In this document: one piece after another, positions 32,737-41,538 of the stretch
Layout: each line of letters starts with the position of its first letter
Position numbering within the stretch: the stretch's first letter is position 1
Assembly: GCA_903959815.1 (NCBI GenBank)
Contig: CAJBYM010000054.1
Span: forward strand, 1 to 52,970
Origin: Candidatus Omnitrophota bacterium
Lineage (GTDB): Bacteria > Omnitrophota > Gorgyraeia > Zapsychrales > Fredricksoniimonadaceae
DNA: 52,970 bases
Direction of reading: 5' to 3'
Notes under the pieces: generated by a model
What the model was told of the DNA's origin: nothing
Databases searched by the model: none
What the model saw: only the letters and a program-made list of their open reading frames with translations
Made by a program: the position numbers and the translations under genes

Positions 32737-33822
32737 ATGTCTTACCGCGTGACGCTTTTGCCGGGTGACGGCATTGGGCCTGAAGTGACCAAGGCGATGA
32801 GGGCTTGTGTTGATGCAACGGGTGTTAAGATCAACTGGGATGAGGTCATTGTCGGTGCTCCAGCCATTGAGAAATTTGGCACACCTCTGCCGCAGGCAGC
32901 CATAGAATCCGTTAAGAAGAATAAAGTGGCGATCAAAGGGCCGATCGAAACACCTATCGGCAAGGGGTTTCGTTCTGTGAATGTCCAGTTGCGTCAGGAA
33001 CTTGATCTTTATGCTTGTGTGCGTCCTGCAAAATATATCGAAGGGACAAAGGCGGTTAATACAAAGGTAGATATTGTTATCTTTCGTGAGAATACGGAAG
33101 ACCTCTATGCTGGCGTTGAGTTTGATGTCAATTCTCCTGAAGCTAAACATTTGATCCAGGAGATCAATAAAGTTTCTGTTAAGAAAGTGCGTGAAGATTC
33201 TGCTATTTCTATTAAGCCGATATCGATCTTTGGATCTGAGCGTATCATCCGGTATGCATTTGAGTATGCACTTAAAAATGGCCGTAAGAAAGTTTCACTC
33301 GTTCATAAAGCGAATATTATGAAGTTTACAGATGGCCTTTTCTTGCGCATGGGGCAGAAGATCGCGTTGGAGTATGCGGGCAAGGTCACGTTTGAAGACG
33401 TTATTGTGGATAATATGTGCATGCAGCTTGTGCAGAAGCCAGAACTTTATGATGTGCTGGTGTTGCCCAATCTTTACGGCGATATCGTATCTGACTTGTG
33501 CGCCGGGCTTGTGGGAGGTCTGGGCATAGCGCCGGGAGCTAATATTGGTTCTGCGGCGGCGCTGTTTGAACCCGTCCATGGTTCTGCGCCCAAATATGCA
33601 GGCCAGAATAAAGTTAATCCAACAGCGACGATCCTTTCGGCGGTGATGATGCTGCGGCATCTGGGTGAGATGGATGCGGCCAGGCGCCTTGAAAAGGCTG
33701 TGTGCGATGTCATTAAAGAAGGAACAGATGTGACCTATGACCTTAAAGCAGATCGTAACGACCCGGGTTCTGTAGGGACGCAGGAGATGGCGGCGGCGAT
33801 TTGTAAGAAATTAAAGCAGTAA
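32737..33822 (+). CDS. NAD-type isocitrate/3-isopropylmalate dehydrogenase family
   Basis: [58 protein letters not shown]. Confidence 0.92.
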   Translation: MSYRVTLLPGDGIGPEVTKAMRACVDATGVKINWDEVIVGAPAIEKFGTPLPQAAIESVKKNKVAIKGPIETPIGKGFRSVNVQLRQELDLYACVRPAKYIEGTKAVNTKVDIVIFRENTEDLYAGVEFDVNSPEAKHLIQEINKVSVKKVREDSAISIKPISIFGSERIIRYAFEYALKNGRKKVSLVHKANIMKFTDGLFLRMGQKIALEYAGKVTFEDVIVDNMCMQLVQKPELYDVLVLPNLYGDIVSDLCAGLVGGLGIAPGANIGSAAALFEPVHGSAPKYAGQNKVNPTATILSAVMMLRHLGEMDAARRLEKAVCDVIKEGTDVTYDLKADRNDPGSVGTQEMAAAICKKLKQ

Positions 33823-33892
33823 AAATAGTCGGGATATATTATTTTGTGGATAGGAAAGTTTAATTCCCCTAATAGTGTATCCCGATTATTTT
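33822..33892 (+). terminator. Long A...T-flanked stem between icd-like gene and lipB (terminator/attenuator-like)
   Basis: AAAATAGTCGGGATA (33822-33836) pairs with TATCCCGATTATTTT (33878-33892) with one G-T wobble; loop contains TAGG...CCTA inner stem. Confidence 0.5.
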
Positions 33893-33906
33893 GATAGGGG
33901 ACAGGT

Positions 33907-34548
33907 ATGCGGATCATTTATTGCGGTCTTATTGAGTATGAGCGGGCCATGAAACTTCAAAAAGATTTTGTTCGGGAGGTTATGGCGGGTGCGCCCGGAG
34001 CCTTGCTTCTGTGTGAACATCCCAAGACATTAACATTAGGTCGCGCTTATCATCAGCAAAACATCCTGGTTCATAGTGATGAGCTTTTATGCCATGGCGT
34101 GACCGTTGTTTCCGCTGATCGCGGAGGGGACGTCACACTGCATGCACCGGGACAGCTCGTTGCTTACCCCATTGTTGATCTTAAGCATAGGGGCAGGGAT
34201 TTGACCGTTTATTTGCGAAAGTTGGAACAGACTTGCGTTGATTTCCTTCTGGATTTTGGTATAGTGGCTGAACAAGGAGAAGGCACGCGCGCTCGAGGCG
34301 TTTGGGTTGGTGGTGCTAAGATCGCGTCGATCGGCATTGGTGTTTCTCATTGGGTCACGTATCATGGCATTGGCGTGAATATGACGACTGATCTGGAGCT
34401 TTTTAAGTTGATCCGGCCTTGCGGACTTGATGTGGCGATGACCTCGGTAAAGAAATTGACAGGTCTTTCTTCATCGATGTCAGTTGTGTCAGAAAAGTTT
34501 GCGGGCCATTTTCTGCGGGTATTTGATGCTAAAAATCATTCTTCCTGA
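33907..34548 (+). CDS. lipB: Lipoyl(octanoyl) transferase
   Basis: LTLGRAYHQQNIL, RGGDVTLHAPGQLVAYPIVDLK, GVWVGGAKIASIGIGVSHWVTYHGIGVNM. Confidence 0.95.
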   Translation: MRIIYCGLIEYERAMKLQKDFVREVMAGAPGALLLCEHPKTLTLGRAYHQQNILVHSDELLCHGVTVVSADRGGDVTLHAPGQLVAYPIVDLKHRGRDLTVYLRKLEQTCVDFLLDFGIVAEQGEGTRARGVWVGGAKIASIGIGVSHWVTYHGIGVNMTTDLELFKLIRPCGLDVAMTSVKKLTGLSSSMSVVSEKFAGHFLRVFDAKNHSS

Positions 34549-34759
34549 TTTGGGCGATGGGATAACACAGGCCAAGATTGTTCACTGGAATTTTCAGGAA
34601 GGACAGAGAGTTTCTCCTGAGGATGATGTGGTTGAGCTTGTGACGGATAAGGCTGTGTTCAATGTGCCCGCACCGGCTGAAGGTGGGGTTATAAAAAAGA
34701 TCTATTATAAAGAAGGGCAGGAGGCTCCTGTTGGGAGCGTGCTTGCAGATTTGGTATAG
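34526..34759 (+). CDS. Free-standing lipoyl-domain protein
   Basis: MLKIILPDLGDGITQAKIVHWNFQEGQRVSPEDDVVELVTDKAVFNVPAPAEGGVIKKIYYKEGQEAPVGSVLADLV; TDKA lipoylation motif, 77 aa, no E3-binding or acyltransferase domain. Confidence 0.85.
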   Translation: MLKIILPDLGDGITQAKIVHWNFQEGQRVSPEDDVVELVTDKAVFNVPAPAEGGVIKKIYYKEGQEAPVGSVLADLV

Positions 34760-35878
34760 ATGTCTAAACATCGTAAGATCCTTTTGATGTATATTTCTAA
34801 GGTTTCGGGGCATAGGCAGGCGACTGTCGCCATTTCGAAATCTTTGAAGAAGTTTATTCCTGATGCCGAGATCATGAGCATCAACGGGTTTGGTTATAAC
34901 TATCCGTTGTTGGAACAGGTTGTTAATGCGGCTTATATGACGGTCATCAAGCATACTCCCAAGGTTTGGGATTATATGTACGACAATCCCAAGGTCGTTA
35001 AGCGCAGTGCAAACCTGCGTAAATTCCTGAATAAGTCCAGTCACAAGAAATTGGAAAAGCTTTTTAAAGAGTTTGCTGCGGACACGGTTATCTGTTCACA
35101 GGCTTTCCCTTGCAGTATGGTTGCGGACTTCAAAGTTTCTAAAGGAATGAAGTTCAAGCTCATCGGAACATTGACGGATTATGCGCCGCATTCTTACTGG
35201 ATCAATGAAGGTGTGGATTATTATATTGTTCCATCACAGGACACAAAGGACCGCTTCATTAAGAAAGATGTTCCTGCCGATAAGATCAAGCCGTTGGGCA
35301 TTCCGATCCGGAATAAATTTGCCGAACAGTTAGACAAGAAGGTTGTCCGGGAGAAATTGGGACTTGATCAAGATATTCCGGTTGTTCTTGTGATGGGTGG
35401 AGGCCAGGGTTTAGGCCCGATGAAAGAGGCTGTCAAGAAACTTCTAGGGTTGTCGACACCGCTGCAGCTCATTGTGGTATCAGGTGCTAATTTAAAATTG
35501 GCCAAGTGGTTGAAGAAGGCGGCACCATTAGCTGCGAAGAAAGTCGTTCATTATGATTATGCAAATAATGTGGATGAGCTCATGGAAGCGGCACATTTTA
35601 TTGTGACGAAACCTGGCGGCATGACGACGGTGGAATGCCTTGCCAAGGGGCTTCCGATGGTTATTATCAATCCGTTGCCTGGTCAGGAAGAGCGCAATGC
35701 GGACTTTCTTCTTGAGAAAGGGATCGCTGTCCGGGTGCATGATATGATGAGCCTGGCAGAGGAGGTTGATCTTCTTGCGAGATCGCCGGAGCGCCTTGAG
35801 GCTATGTCGCGCGCGGCGCGTGAGAACAGCAAGCCTTATGCGGCGGACGATCTGGCTAAGCTTGTTATGGGACTTTAG
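34760..35878 (+). CDS. MGDG synthase/UgtP-like processive glycosyltransferase (MurG/GT28 superfamily)
   Basis: N-terminal SKVSGHRQATVAISKSL, C-terminal GGGQGLGPM and TKPGGMTTVECLAKGLPMVIINPLPGQEERNADFL. Confidence 0.85.
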   Translation: MSKHRKILLMYISKVSGHRQATVAISKSLKKFIPDAEIMSINGFGYNYPLLEQVVNAAYMTVIKHTPKVWDYMYDNPKVVKRSANLRKFLNKSSHKKLEKLFKEFAADTVICSQAFPCSMVADFKVSKGMKFKLIGTLTDYAPHSYWINEGVDYYIVPSQDTKDRFIKKDVPADKIKPLGIPIRNKFAEQLDKKVVREKLGLDQDIPVVLVMGGGQGLGPMKEAVKKLLGLSTPLQLIVVSGANLKLAKWLKKAAPLAAKKVVHYDYANNVDELMEAAHFIVTKPGGMTTVECLAKGLPMVIINPLPGQEERNADFLLEKGIAVRVHDMMSLAEEVDLLARSPERLEAMSRAARENSKPYAADDLAKLVMGL

Positions 35879-35902
35879 GCGGCGGGATGAAATTTGGGTG
35901 GT

Positions 35903-36793
35903 ATGCTCCAGTATCTTTTTTATAAATTTGGCCTTTTTATTATTCATACCGTGCCGCGGAACTGGTCGTATCGCTTTGCCGAGTTCGTGGCGCGTTTGCA
36001 TTTTTTCATGTCTTCCAAAGACCGCAATGCGGTCATTCATAATTTGCGGCAGATCACGGGGCGTCAGGATGATCTGACAGCGGATGCCCGTAAGGTGTTC
36101 CTTAATTTCGGACATTATCTTGTAGATTTCTTTTTGATGTATAAGACCGTGGATCGTAAGTTCATTGAAGATCGCGTGAGGGTCGTTAACCGGGCGTATC
36201 TTGATGAGGTTGCGGCTTATGGTAAGGGCTGTGTTATTTTGACTGCCCATATTGGTAACTGGGAGATGGGGGCTGCGGTCCTTGATAAGCTGGGACATCC
36301 TGTGACAGCGATTGCCTTGCCGCACAAGAATCCCAAAGTGAACATATTGTTCAATAAACAGCGTGAGGCACACGGGGTTATTGTTGTTCCTACGCATGCA
36401 GCTGTCCGTCGTTGCATGCAGGCATTGCGTCATGACAAATTCATTGCGGTGCTAGGTGACCGTGATTTCGGGGCTTTTGGCGAACCACTTGATTTTCTGG
36501 GACGTAAGACACTTATTCCCAAGGGTGCGGCATTCTTTGCCTGCCGGACGGGCGCACCGATCCTGCCGACATTTTTGACGCCGAATGGTGACGGTTCGTA
36601 TACGATTGAGTTTCATGCACCGATCTTTCCGTCTCAAGAGGAGGGGGTGGTGTTTGAAGATTCGGTGATCGGATTAATGAAGCGTTATGTGATGGTCGTT
36701 GAACAGAAGATCAAGGAAGATCCTACCCAATGGCTTATGTTCAGGGAGTTTGGCATTGAATTCGAGAATATGTATCCTCATCCCGGCGCATAA
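35903..36793 (+). CDS. Lysophospholipid/lipid A acyltransferase family (LpxL/HtrB-like)
   Basis: AHIGNWEMGAAVL (HxxxxE-like), GDRDFGAFGEPLDFLGRKTLIPKGAAFFACRTGAPILPTF. Confidence 0.87.
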   Translation: MLQYLFYKFGLFIIHTVPRNWSYRFAEFVARLHFFMSSKDRNAVIHNLRQITGRQDDLTADARKVFLNFGHYLVDFFLMYKTVDRKFIEDRVRVVNRAYLDEVAAYGKGCVILTAHIGNWEMGAAVLDKLGHPVTAIALPHKNPKVNILFNKQREAHGVIVVPTHAAVRRCMQALRHDKFIAVLGDRDFGAFGEPLDFLGRKTLIPKGAAFFACRTGAPILPTFLTPNGDGSYTIEFHAPIFPSQEEGVVFEDSVIGLMKRYVMVVEQKIKEDPTQWLMFREFGIEFENMYPHPGA

Positions 36794-37427
36794 TGAAGCC
36801 CGGACCATTGCGGATGTTGTTAAGAATGTGAGAGCCAAGGGGCTGGACGTCCTTGTCATCGACGATGGATCGTCGGATCACTCTGATCAGTTGGCCAAAG
36901 AAGCCGGGGCGATGGTCCTGGTTAACTTTAAGAATCAGGGCAAGGGGTTTTCGCTTCAGCGGGGATTTGATTATATTATTAGCCGTGATTATGATGCGCT
37001 GATCACCATGGATGCCGATGGTCAGCATGCCATTGAGGATCTGGATTCATTTGTGGCGCTTTTTAATGCTCAAAAGCCGGATATCATCTGTGGCAACAGG
37101 ATGAAAGATCATGCGGGGATGCCCTGGATCCGGTTTTTCACGAATAAGATCATGTCGGCGTTGATTTCCCTTGTATCCCGTCAGAAGATCTATGACAGTC
37201 AGTGCGGCTATCGCCTCATTCGCGCTGATGTTTTACGGAATGTGACCTTATCATCGTCGGCATTCGAGATCGAGTCAGAAGTTCTTATCAAGGCGAGCAA
37301 AAAGAAGTACCGTATCGCGTCCGTACCTGTGAAAACGATTTACGGGGCTGAGGTGAGCAAGATCAATCCTTTTTTTGATACCGCCCGGTTCATCATTTAT
37401 ATTGTGCGGGAAATGTTTGTCCCTTAG
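36756..37427 (+). CDS. Family 2 glycosyltransferase (DPM/polyprenyl-type); probable TTG start
   Basis: ILIPAHNEARTIADVV, VIDDGSSDHSDQLA, TMDADGQH; SD-like CAGGGAG upstream of TTG 36756. Confidence 0.8.
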   Translation: MNSRICILIPAHNEARTIADVVKNVRAKGLDVLVIDDGSSDHSDQLAKEAGAMVLVNFKNQGKGFSLQRGFDYIISRDYDALITMDADGQHAIEDLDSFVALFNAQKPDIICGNRMKDHAGMPWIRFFTNKIMSALISLVSRQKIYDSQCGYRLIRADVLRNVTLSSSAFEIESEVLIKASKKKYRIASVPVKTIYGAEVSKINPFFDTARFIIYIVREMFVP

Positions 37428-37442
37428 GGGTAGCAGGAAGTT

Positions 37443-38147
37443 ATGGAAGATAAATTTTTTCGCTATGCCATTATCATCTCACTTGCCGTTCACATCGGCT
37501 TTTTCACACATTTCTATCTGACACATCGGAGTTTTAAATTTTGGGAAAAACCTGCTGAAGTGTCATACAACATCATTCAGCCTGAAGCAAAGCCGGCGCC
37601 GAGTACCGGTGAACAGAATCTGGATAACATTAATCCTAATGTGGTGGAAAAGCTGATAGAGGCCATGAAGCTTCCTTCGGATGATCAGCTTGCAGGAAAA
37701 GTTCCTCAGCCGGCCAAGCCAGAGTCACTTTTGCAGGAGCCTGGCATCATGGATAACGTTGATATGTTTGATCGTAAGCCTGAGCGCCTTAAAGGGGTCA
37801 AGGTCACCAAGGAAGTTTCGATCCCGATGCTGCAGTCGGAAAAGATCAACACGCCTTCTTATATTACGTATTATCAGATCGTGCGTGACCGCATCCGTGA
37901 CCGTGCGTATAGCAATTATACGAAGCTCAGTGTGGGTGAAGTGTTCGTGACCTTTGTGATCAAAGCCGACGGTGCACTTTCCGGGCTTCAGATCCTTGAA
38001 GCCAAGAGTGCGGCTAATGATTTCTTGCGTGATGTGGGGTTAAAAAGTGTGCAGGAAGCTTCTCCATTTCCGCCGTTTCCCAAAGACCTGACATATCCCG
38101 AATTAACCTTTAATGTTTCTATTTCCTTCCAGTACAGAGAAGAATAA
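37443..38147 (+). CDS. TonB-family C-terminal-domain protein
   Basis: N-terminal TM, Pro-rich middle, C-terminal VGEVFVTFVIKADGALSGLQILEAKS...FPPFPKDL. Confidence 0.7.
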   Translation: MEDKFFRYAIIISLAVHIGFFTHFYLTHRSFKFWEKPAEVSYNIIQPEAKPAPSTGEQNLDNINPNVVEKLIEAMKLPSDDQLAGKVPQPAKPESLLQEPGIMDNVDMFDRKPERLKGVKVTKEVSIPMLQSEKINTPSYITYYQIVRDRIRDRAYSNYTKLSVGEVFVTFVIKADGALSGLQILEAKSAANDFLRDVGLKSVQEASPFPPFPKDLTYPELTFNVSISFQYREE

Positions 38148-38210
38148 GTTGTTCGCTGGACGCTGGTATGATATCTTATGGCATTAATCTAACCCAACGA
38201 AAGGTGTTCC

Positions 38211-38642
38211 ATGAGTGACGATAAATTTGTAGATGAGTCCTGGAAAGATGCTGTGGCCAACGAGAAGTCGGGTTGTGGTGATGCTTGTGGCTGTGGACAA
38301 AGAAATGACTGTTCTCAGGGTGATGATGCCTGTGGTGAAGGCTGTGGCGGTGGTTGCGAAGGTGGTGAGAAGGGTGAGGTTCAGGTCAACTTTTTTACCT
38401 ATATTACATCTATGGGTTATCAGGCCATGATCTTTTTGGGTGAGATCCCCAATCCGATGACAGGGCAGAATGAAAAGAACCTGCGTCAGGCCAAGTTTAT
38501 GATCGACACGCTTGTCATGATGAAAGAAAAAACCAAGGGCAATCTCAATGAGCAGGAGAATGCTTATATTGAAGGCACGTTGTATGAACTGCAGATGAAG
38601 TTTGTGGAACTGCTTCAAAAAGGCGAGGTTATCGGGTCATGA
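38211..38642 (+). CDS. DUF1844 family protein with Cys/Gly-rich insertion
   Basis: NFFTYITSMGYQAMIFLGEIPNPMTGQNEKNLRQAKFMIDTLVMMKEKTKGNL is DUF1844-like; seven Cys in residues 22-49. Confidence 0.8.
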   Translation: MSDDKFVDESWKDAVANEKSGCGDACGCGQRNDCSQGDDACGEGCGGGCEGGEKGEVQVNFFTYITSMGYQAMIFLGEIPNPMTGQNEKNLRQAKFMIDTLVMMKEKTKGNLNEQENAYIEGTLYELQMKFVELLQKGEVIGS

Positions 38643-38800
38643 TCGACCAGACGCTTTTATCGATCCTGGCGTGCCCGGCATGTCAGGCTGATGTCATTGA
38701 AAAAGACGATAAGATCGTCTGTACGAATGTGACGTGTGCTTTGAAATATCCTGTCCGCGAAGGCATCCCCGTGATGCTGGTCGATGAGGCGAGCAAATAA
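38639..38800 (+). CDS. Trm112/UPF0434-like small zinc-binding protein (53 aa, missed by ORF track)
   Basis: MIDQTLLSILACPACQADVIEKDDKIVCTNVTCALKYPVREGIPVMLVDEASK; CPxC + four Cys total, ATGA overlap with DUF1844 gene. Confidence 0.88.
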   Translation: MIDQTLLSILACPACQADVIEKDDKIVCTNVTCALKYPVREGIPVMLVDEASK

Positions 38801-38855
38801 ATTCTGATTGGCCCTAAGGGGCAAGCTTCAAGCTTTTTCCGGGTGTAATAATGGG

Positions 38856-38979
38856 CATTGCCGTTATACCTCTGCGGCATATCGTAGCCGTGAATTAGAG
38901 GGCGGCTTTCATTTCTTATGAGAAAAAGACGCCCTCTGCTGAGCGGCGGAGATATGCCGCAGGGATATAGAAGGCAATG
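38856..38979 (+). ncRNA. Candidate rod-like structured RNA / leader of aroQ
   Basis: Nested complementary arms: CATTGCC/GGCAATG, TGCGGCATAT/ATATGCCGCA (10 bp perfect), GCCG/CGGC, AGAGGGCG/CGCCCTCT (8 bp perfect) with a closing apical segment. Confidence 0.5.
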
Positions 38980-39000
38980 TTTAATTAAATGGAGTTAGAT

Positions 39001-39441
39001 ATGCAAAAGATCCTTGTGATCCATGGTCCTAATCTGAATCTTCTCGGCCAGCGTGAGACATCGGTCTATGGCGTGACCACGATGGAGGATATCAACACGA
39101 ATCTTCAGCAAATCGCTAAGGACAAAGGGATTGGTCTTGTTTTTTTGCAGTCTAATCACGAGGGTGATATCGTTGATGCCATTGGTAAAGCCAAGGCCAA
39201 TGATATTGGCGCTATTGTGATCAATCCTGCGGCTTATACCCATACCAGCATTGCTATCCGTGATGCGATCGCTGCTGTGACCATACCTGCGGTAGAAGTT
39301 CATCTTTCCAATATTTATAAACGTGAAGAGTTCCGCCATCAATCCATGATCGCGCCTGTTTGTCAGGGGCAGGTGAGCGGTTTTGGTGTCCAAAGTTATG
39401 AACTTGGGCTTCTCGCAGCTATCAGGCTTGTGAAGGCTTGA
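39001..39441 (+). CDS. aroQ: Type II 3-dehydroquinate dehydratase
   Basis: [55 protein letters not shown]. Confidence 0.96.
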   Translation: MQKILVIHGPNLNLLGQRETSVYGVTTMEDINTNLQQIAKDKGIGLVFLQSNHEGDIVDAIGKAKANDIGAIVINPAAYTHTSIAIRDAIAAVTIPAVEVHLSNIYKREEFRHQSMIAPVCQGQVSGFGVQSYELGLLAAIRLVKA

Positions 39442-39447
39442 TCCTCC

Positions 39448-40509
39448 ATGACGCTAACCAGCCGTCTACGTAAAGTTATTGCCACGATGCATCTTTTGGA
39501 TCTGGATGCGATCCTTATCAAGGATGAGACAGATATCCGTTATTTGAGTGAATATCCTGCTCATGATGCTTGGCTTTTGGTCACTTCTCGCCAAGTTTTT
39601 TATATTACAGATGGCCGTTATATTGAAGAGGTTAAAAAAAGCTTACGGGGCATAACGCCTGTTCAGTTCAAACGATCTTTATCTGAAGAAGTTGTGACGT
39701 GTTGCATCCGGGCACGTGTGCGCCGCTTGGGTGTGGACGAACGTCATATCAGCGTGGAGCAGTATAAGCGTTTAAAAGTTCTATCTAGAAAAAACATATC
39801 TTTGGTGAAATGCAATGGATGTGTGGATGAGCTGCGCGCGGTCAAAGAGCCAGGTGAACTTAAACTTATGCGTCAGGCGTTTGATCTCAATTTGAAGGCG
39901 TACCGCGTTATTAAATCGTTCTTAAAGCCCGGAGTCAGTGAAATCGATATTTTGCATCGTCTGGAGGCTTTTATCCGTAAAGAAGGTGTTGCTTTTGCCT
40001 TTGATCCCATCATCGCCTCAGGTCCTAACTCGGCCTATCCGCATGCACGTGTTACAGGACGCAGATTATGTCGCAAAGAGCCTGTTCTCATAGACTTAGG
40101 GATCGATTATAAAGGTTATAAGTCTGACTTGACACGCATGTTCTTTTTGGATACAATGCCGACCTCTTACAGGGATGTTCTTACGATTGTCCGCGACGCC
40201 CAGGAGGAAGCATTCAAGGTCATCCGACCTGGTATTATGGCCAGGGATGTGGATGCAGTTGTTCGTAATTATCTCAAGAAGTATGGCCTGGAAGAACGCT
40301 TTACTCATTCTTTAGGTCATGGTGTGGGTTTGGATGTGCATGAGGCGCCCCGGCTTTCGGTCATGAGTGATGCGGTCTTGAAAGAGAATATGGTCTGTAC
40401 GGTTGAGCCTGGTGTTTATTTTCCGGGCAAGTATGGGATACGCTTAGAAGAAATGGTTTTAATAACTCCAAAAGGATGCGAGGTTTTTTGTGGCGATCAC
40501 GATCAATGA
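39448..40509 (+). CDS. M24 family Xaa-Pro aminopeptidase/dipeptidase
   Basis: IDLGIDYKGYKSDLTRMF, HSLGHGVGLDVHEAPRLS, VCTVEPGVYFPGKYGIRLEEM. Confidence 0.93.
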   Translation: MTLTSRLRKVIATMHLLDLDAILIKDETDIRYLSEYPAHDAWLLVTSRQVFYITDGRYIEEVKKSLRGITPVQFKRSLSEEVVTCCIRARVRRLGVDERHISVEQYKRLKVLSRKNISLVKCNGCVDELRAVKEPGELKLMRQAFDLNLKAYRVIKSFLKPGVSEIDILHRLEAFIRKEGVAFAFDPIIASGPNSAYPHARVTGRRLCRKEPVLIDLGIDYKGYKSDLTRMFFLDTMPTSYRDVLTIVRDAQEEAFKVIRPGIMARDVDAVVRNYLKKYGLEERFTHSLGHGVGLDVHEAPRLSVMSDAVLKENMVCTVEPGVYFPGKYGIRLEEMVLITPKGCEVFCGDHDQ

Positions 40510-41059
40510 AGTCCAAAGGGGCATGGCGCTTAAGGTTGAAAATGAGATCTGGACTATTGTGGATTTCAATCACGTTAAGCCCTGTAAAGGCAGTGCTTTT
40601 GTCCGTATCAAGCTGCGTTCTGTGAAGAACAGCAATTCGATCGAACGCACGTATCGTTCGGCAGAAACTTTGGATGATGTTCCTTTAGAGGAACGGACCC
40701 TTCAGTATCAATATAATGCGGATGATATGTACCATTTTATGGATCAGACCACATTTGAAGAACATCGACTTTCTAAGGATGAACTTGGGGAAAATGTGGT
40801 AAAATTCCTTTTAGATAATATGGAGATCAGCGGTTTTGTTTATCAGGACCGTGTGTTGAAGGTGGAGCTTCCCAATTTTATTATTACTAAGATCGTAGAA
40901 TCAGAGCCTGGCGTTAAGGGCGATTCGACCAAGTCCAACACCAAGCCCGCGAAGATCCAGACGGGCGCAACCATCCTCGTCCCTTTGTTCGTGAATGTTG
41001 ATGAAGAGATCAAGATCGACACGCGTTCGGGGGAATACGTTGAAAGGGTGAAACGATGA
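40490..41059 (+). CDS. efp: Elongation factor P (GTG start)
   Basis: EVQRGMALKVENEIWTIVDFNHVKPCKGSAFVRIKLR; ends SGEYVERVKR. Confidence 0.95.
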   Translation: MAITINEVQRGMALKVENEIWTIVDFNHVKPCKGSAFVRIKLRSVKNSNSIERTYRSAETLDDVPLEERTLQYQYNADDMYHFMDQTTFEEHRLSKDELGENVVKFLLDNMEISGFVYQDRVLKVELPNFIITKIVESEPGVKGDSTKSNTKPAKIQTGATILVPLFVNVDEEIKIDTRSGEYVERVKR

Positions 41060-41514
41060 ACCTTAAAGAATTGAAAGAATTGATCGAGCTCATGAACGAC
41101 AATGGCCTCACGGAGCTTGAGGTCGAGCGCGATGGCATGACGATCAAACTGAAAAAATCGTCTGAGACGGGCAGCATTCATCCTATGGCGTACAGCATTC
41201 CCTCTATTCCGGCTGCCGTCAGGCCTGCGGTGGAAGCGCCTGTTGCGGCACCTGCAGTTGTTGCTAGCAATTTTAAAGATGTCAAATCTCCCATGGTCGG
41301 TACATTTTATCGTGCGCCTTCTCCTGAAGCTGCTCCGTTCGTTGAGATCGGACAAACGGTAGAGGTTGGGCAAGTGGTTTGTATTGTCGAAGCCATGAAG
41401 CTCATGAACGAGATCAAATCTGATGTCCGCGGCAAGGTTCTTGAGATCTGCGTGGATAATGCTGAGCCGGTTGAGTTCGGTCAGGTCCTGTTCCGCGTGG
41501 ACCCGGCGAAATAA
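41056..41514 (+). CDS. accB: Acetyl-CoA carboxylase biotin carboxyl carrier protein
   Basis: KSPMVGTFYRAPSPEAAPFVEIGQTVEVGQVVCIVEAMKLMNEI. Confidence 0.97.
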   Translation: MNLKELKELIELMNDNGLTELEVERDGMTIKLKKSSETGSIHPMAYSIPSIPAAVRPAVEAPVAAPAVVASNFKDVKSPMVGTFYRAPSPEAAPFVEIGQTVEVGQVVCIVEAMKLMNEIKSDVRGKVLEICVDNAEPVEFGQVLFRVDPAK

Positions 41515-41538
41515 TCTCTAACTTAACGAGACCCTTTT

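Noticed and set aside
35528-36433. 301-aa minus-strand ORF across two + strand genes
   Set aside because: Spans the GT28/acyltransferase junction on the opposite strand with no family signature; + strand genes have clear motifs.
38148-38210. Extended -10-like TGGTATGAT upstream of the DUF1844 gene
   Set aside because: No acceptable -35 at correct spacing; insufficient support.
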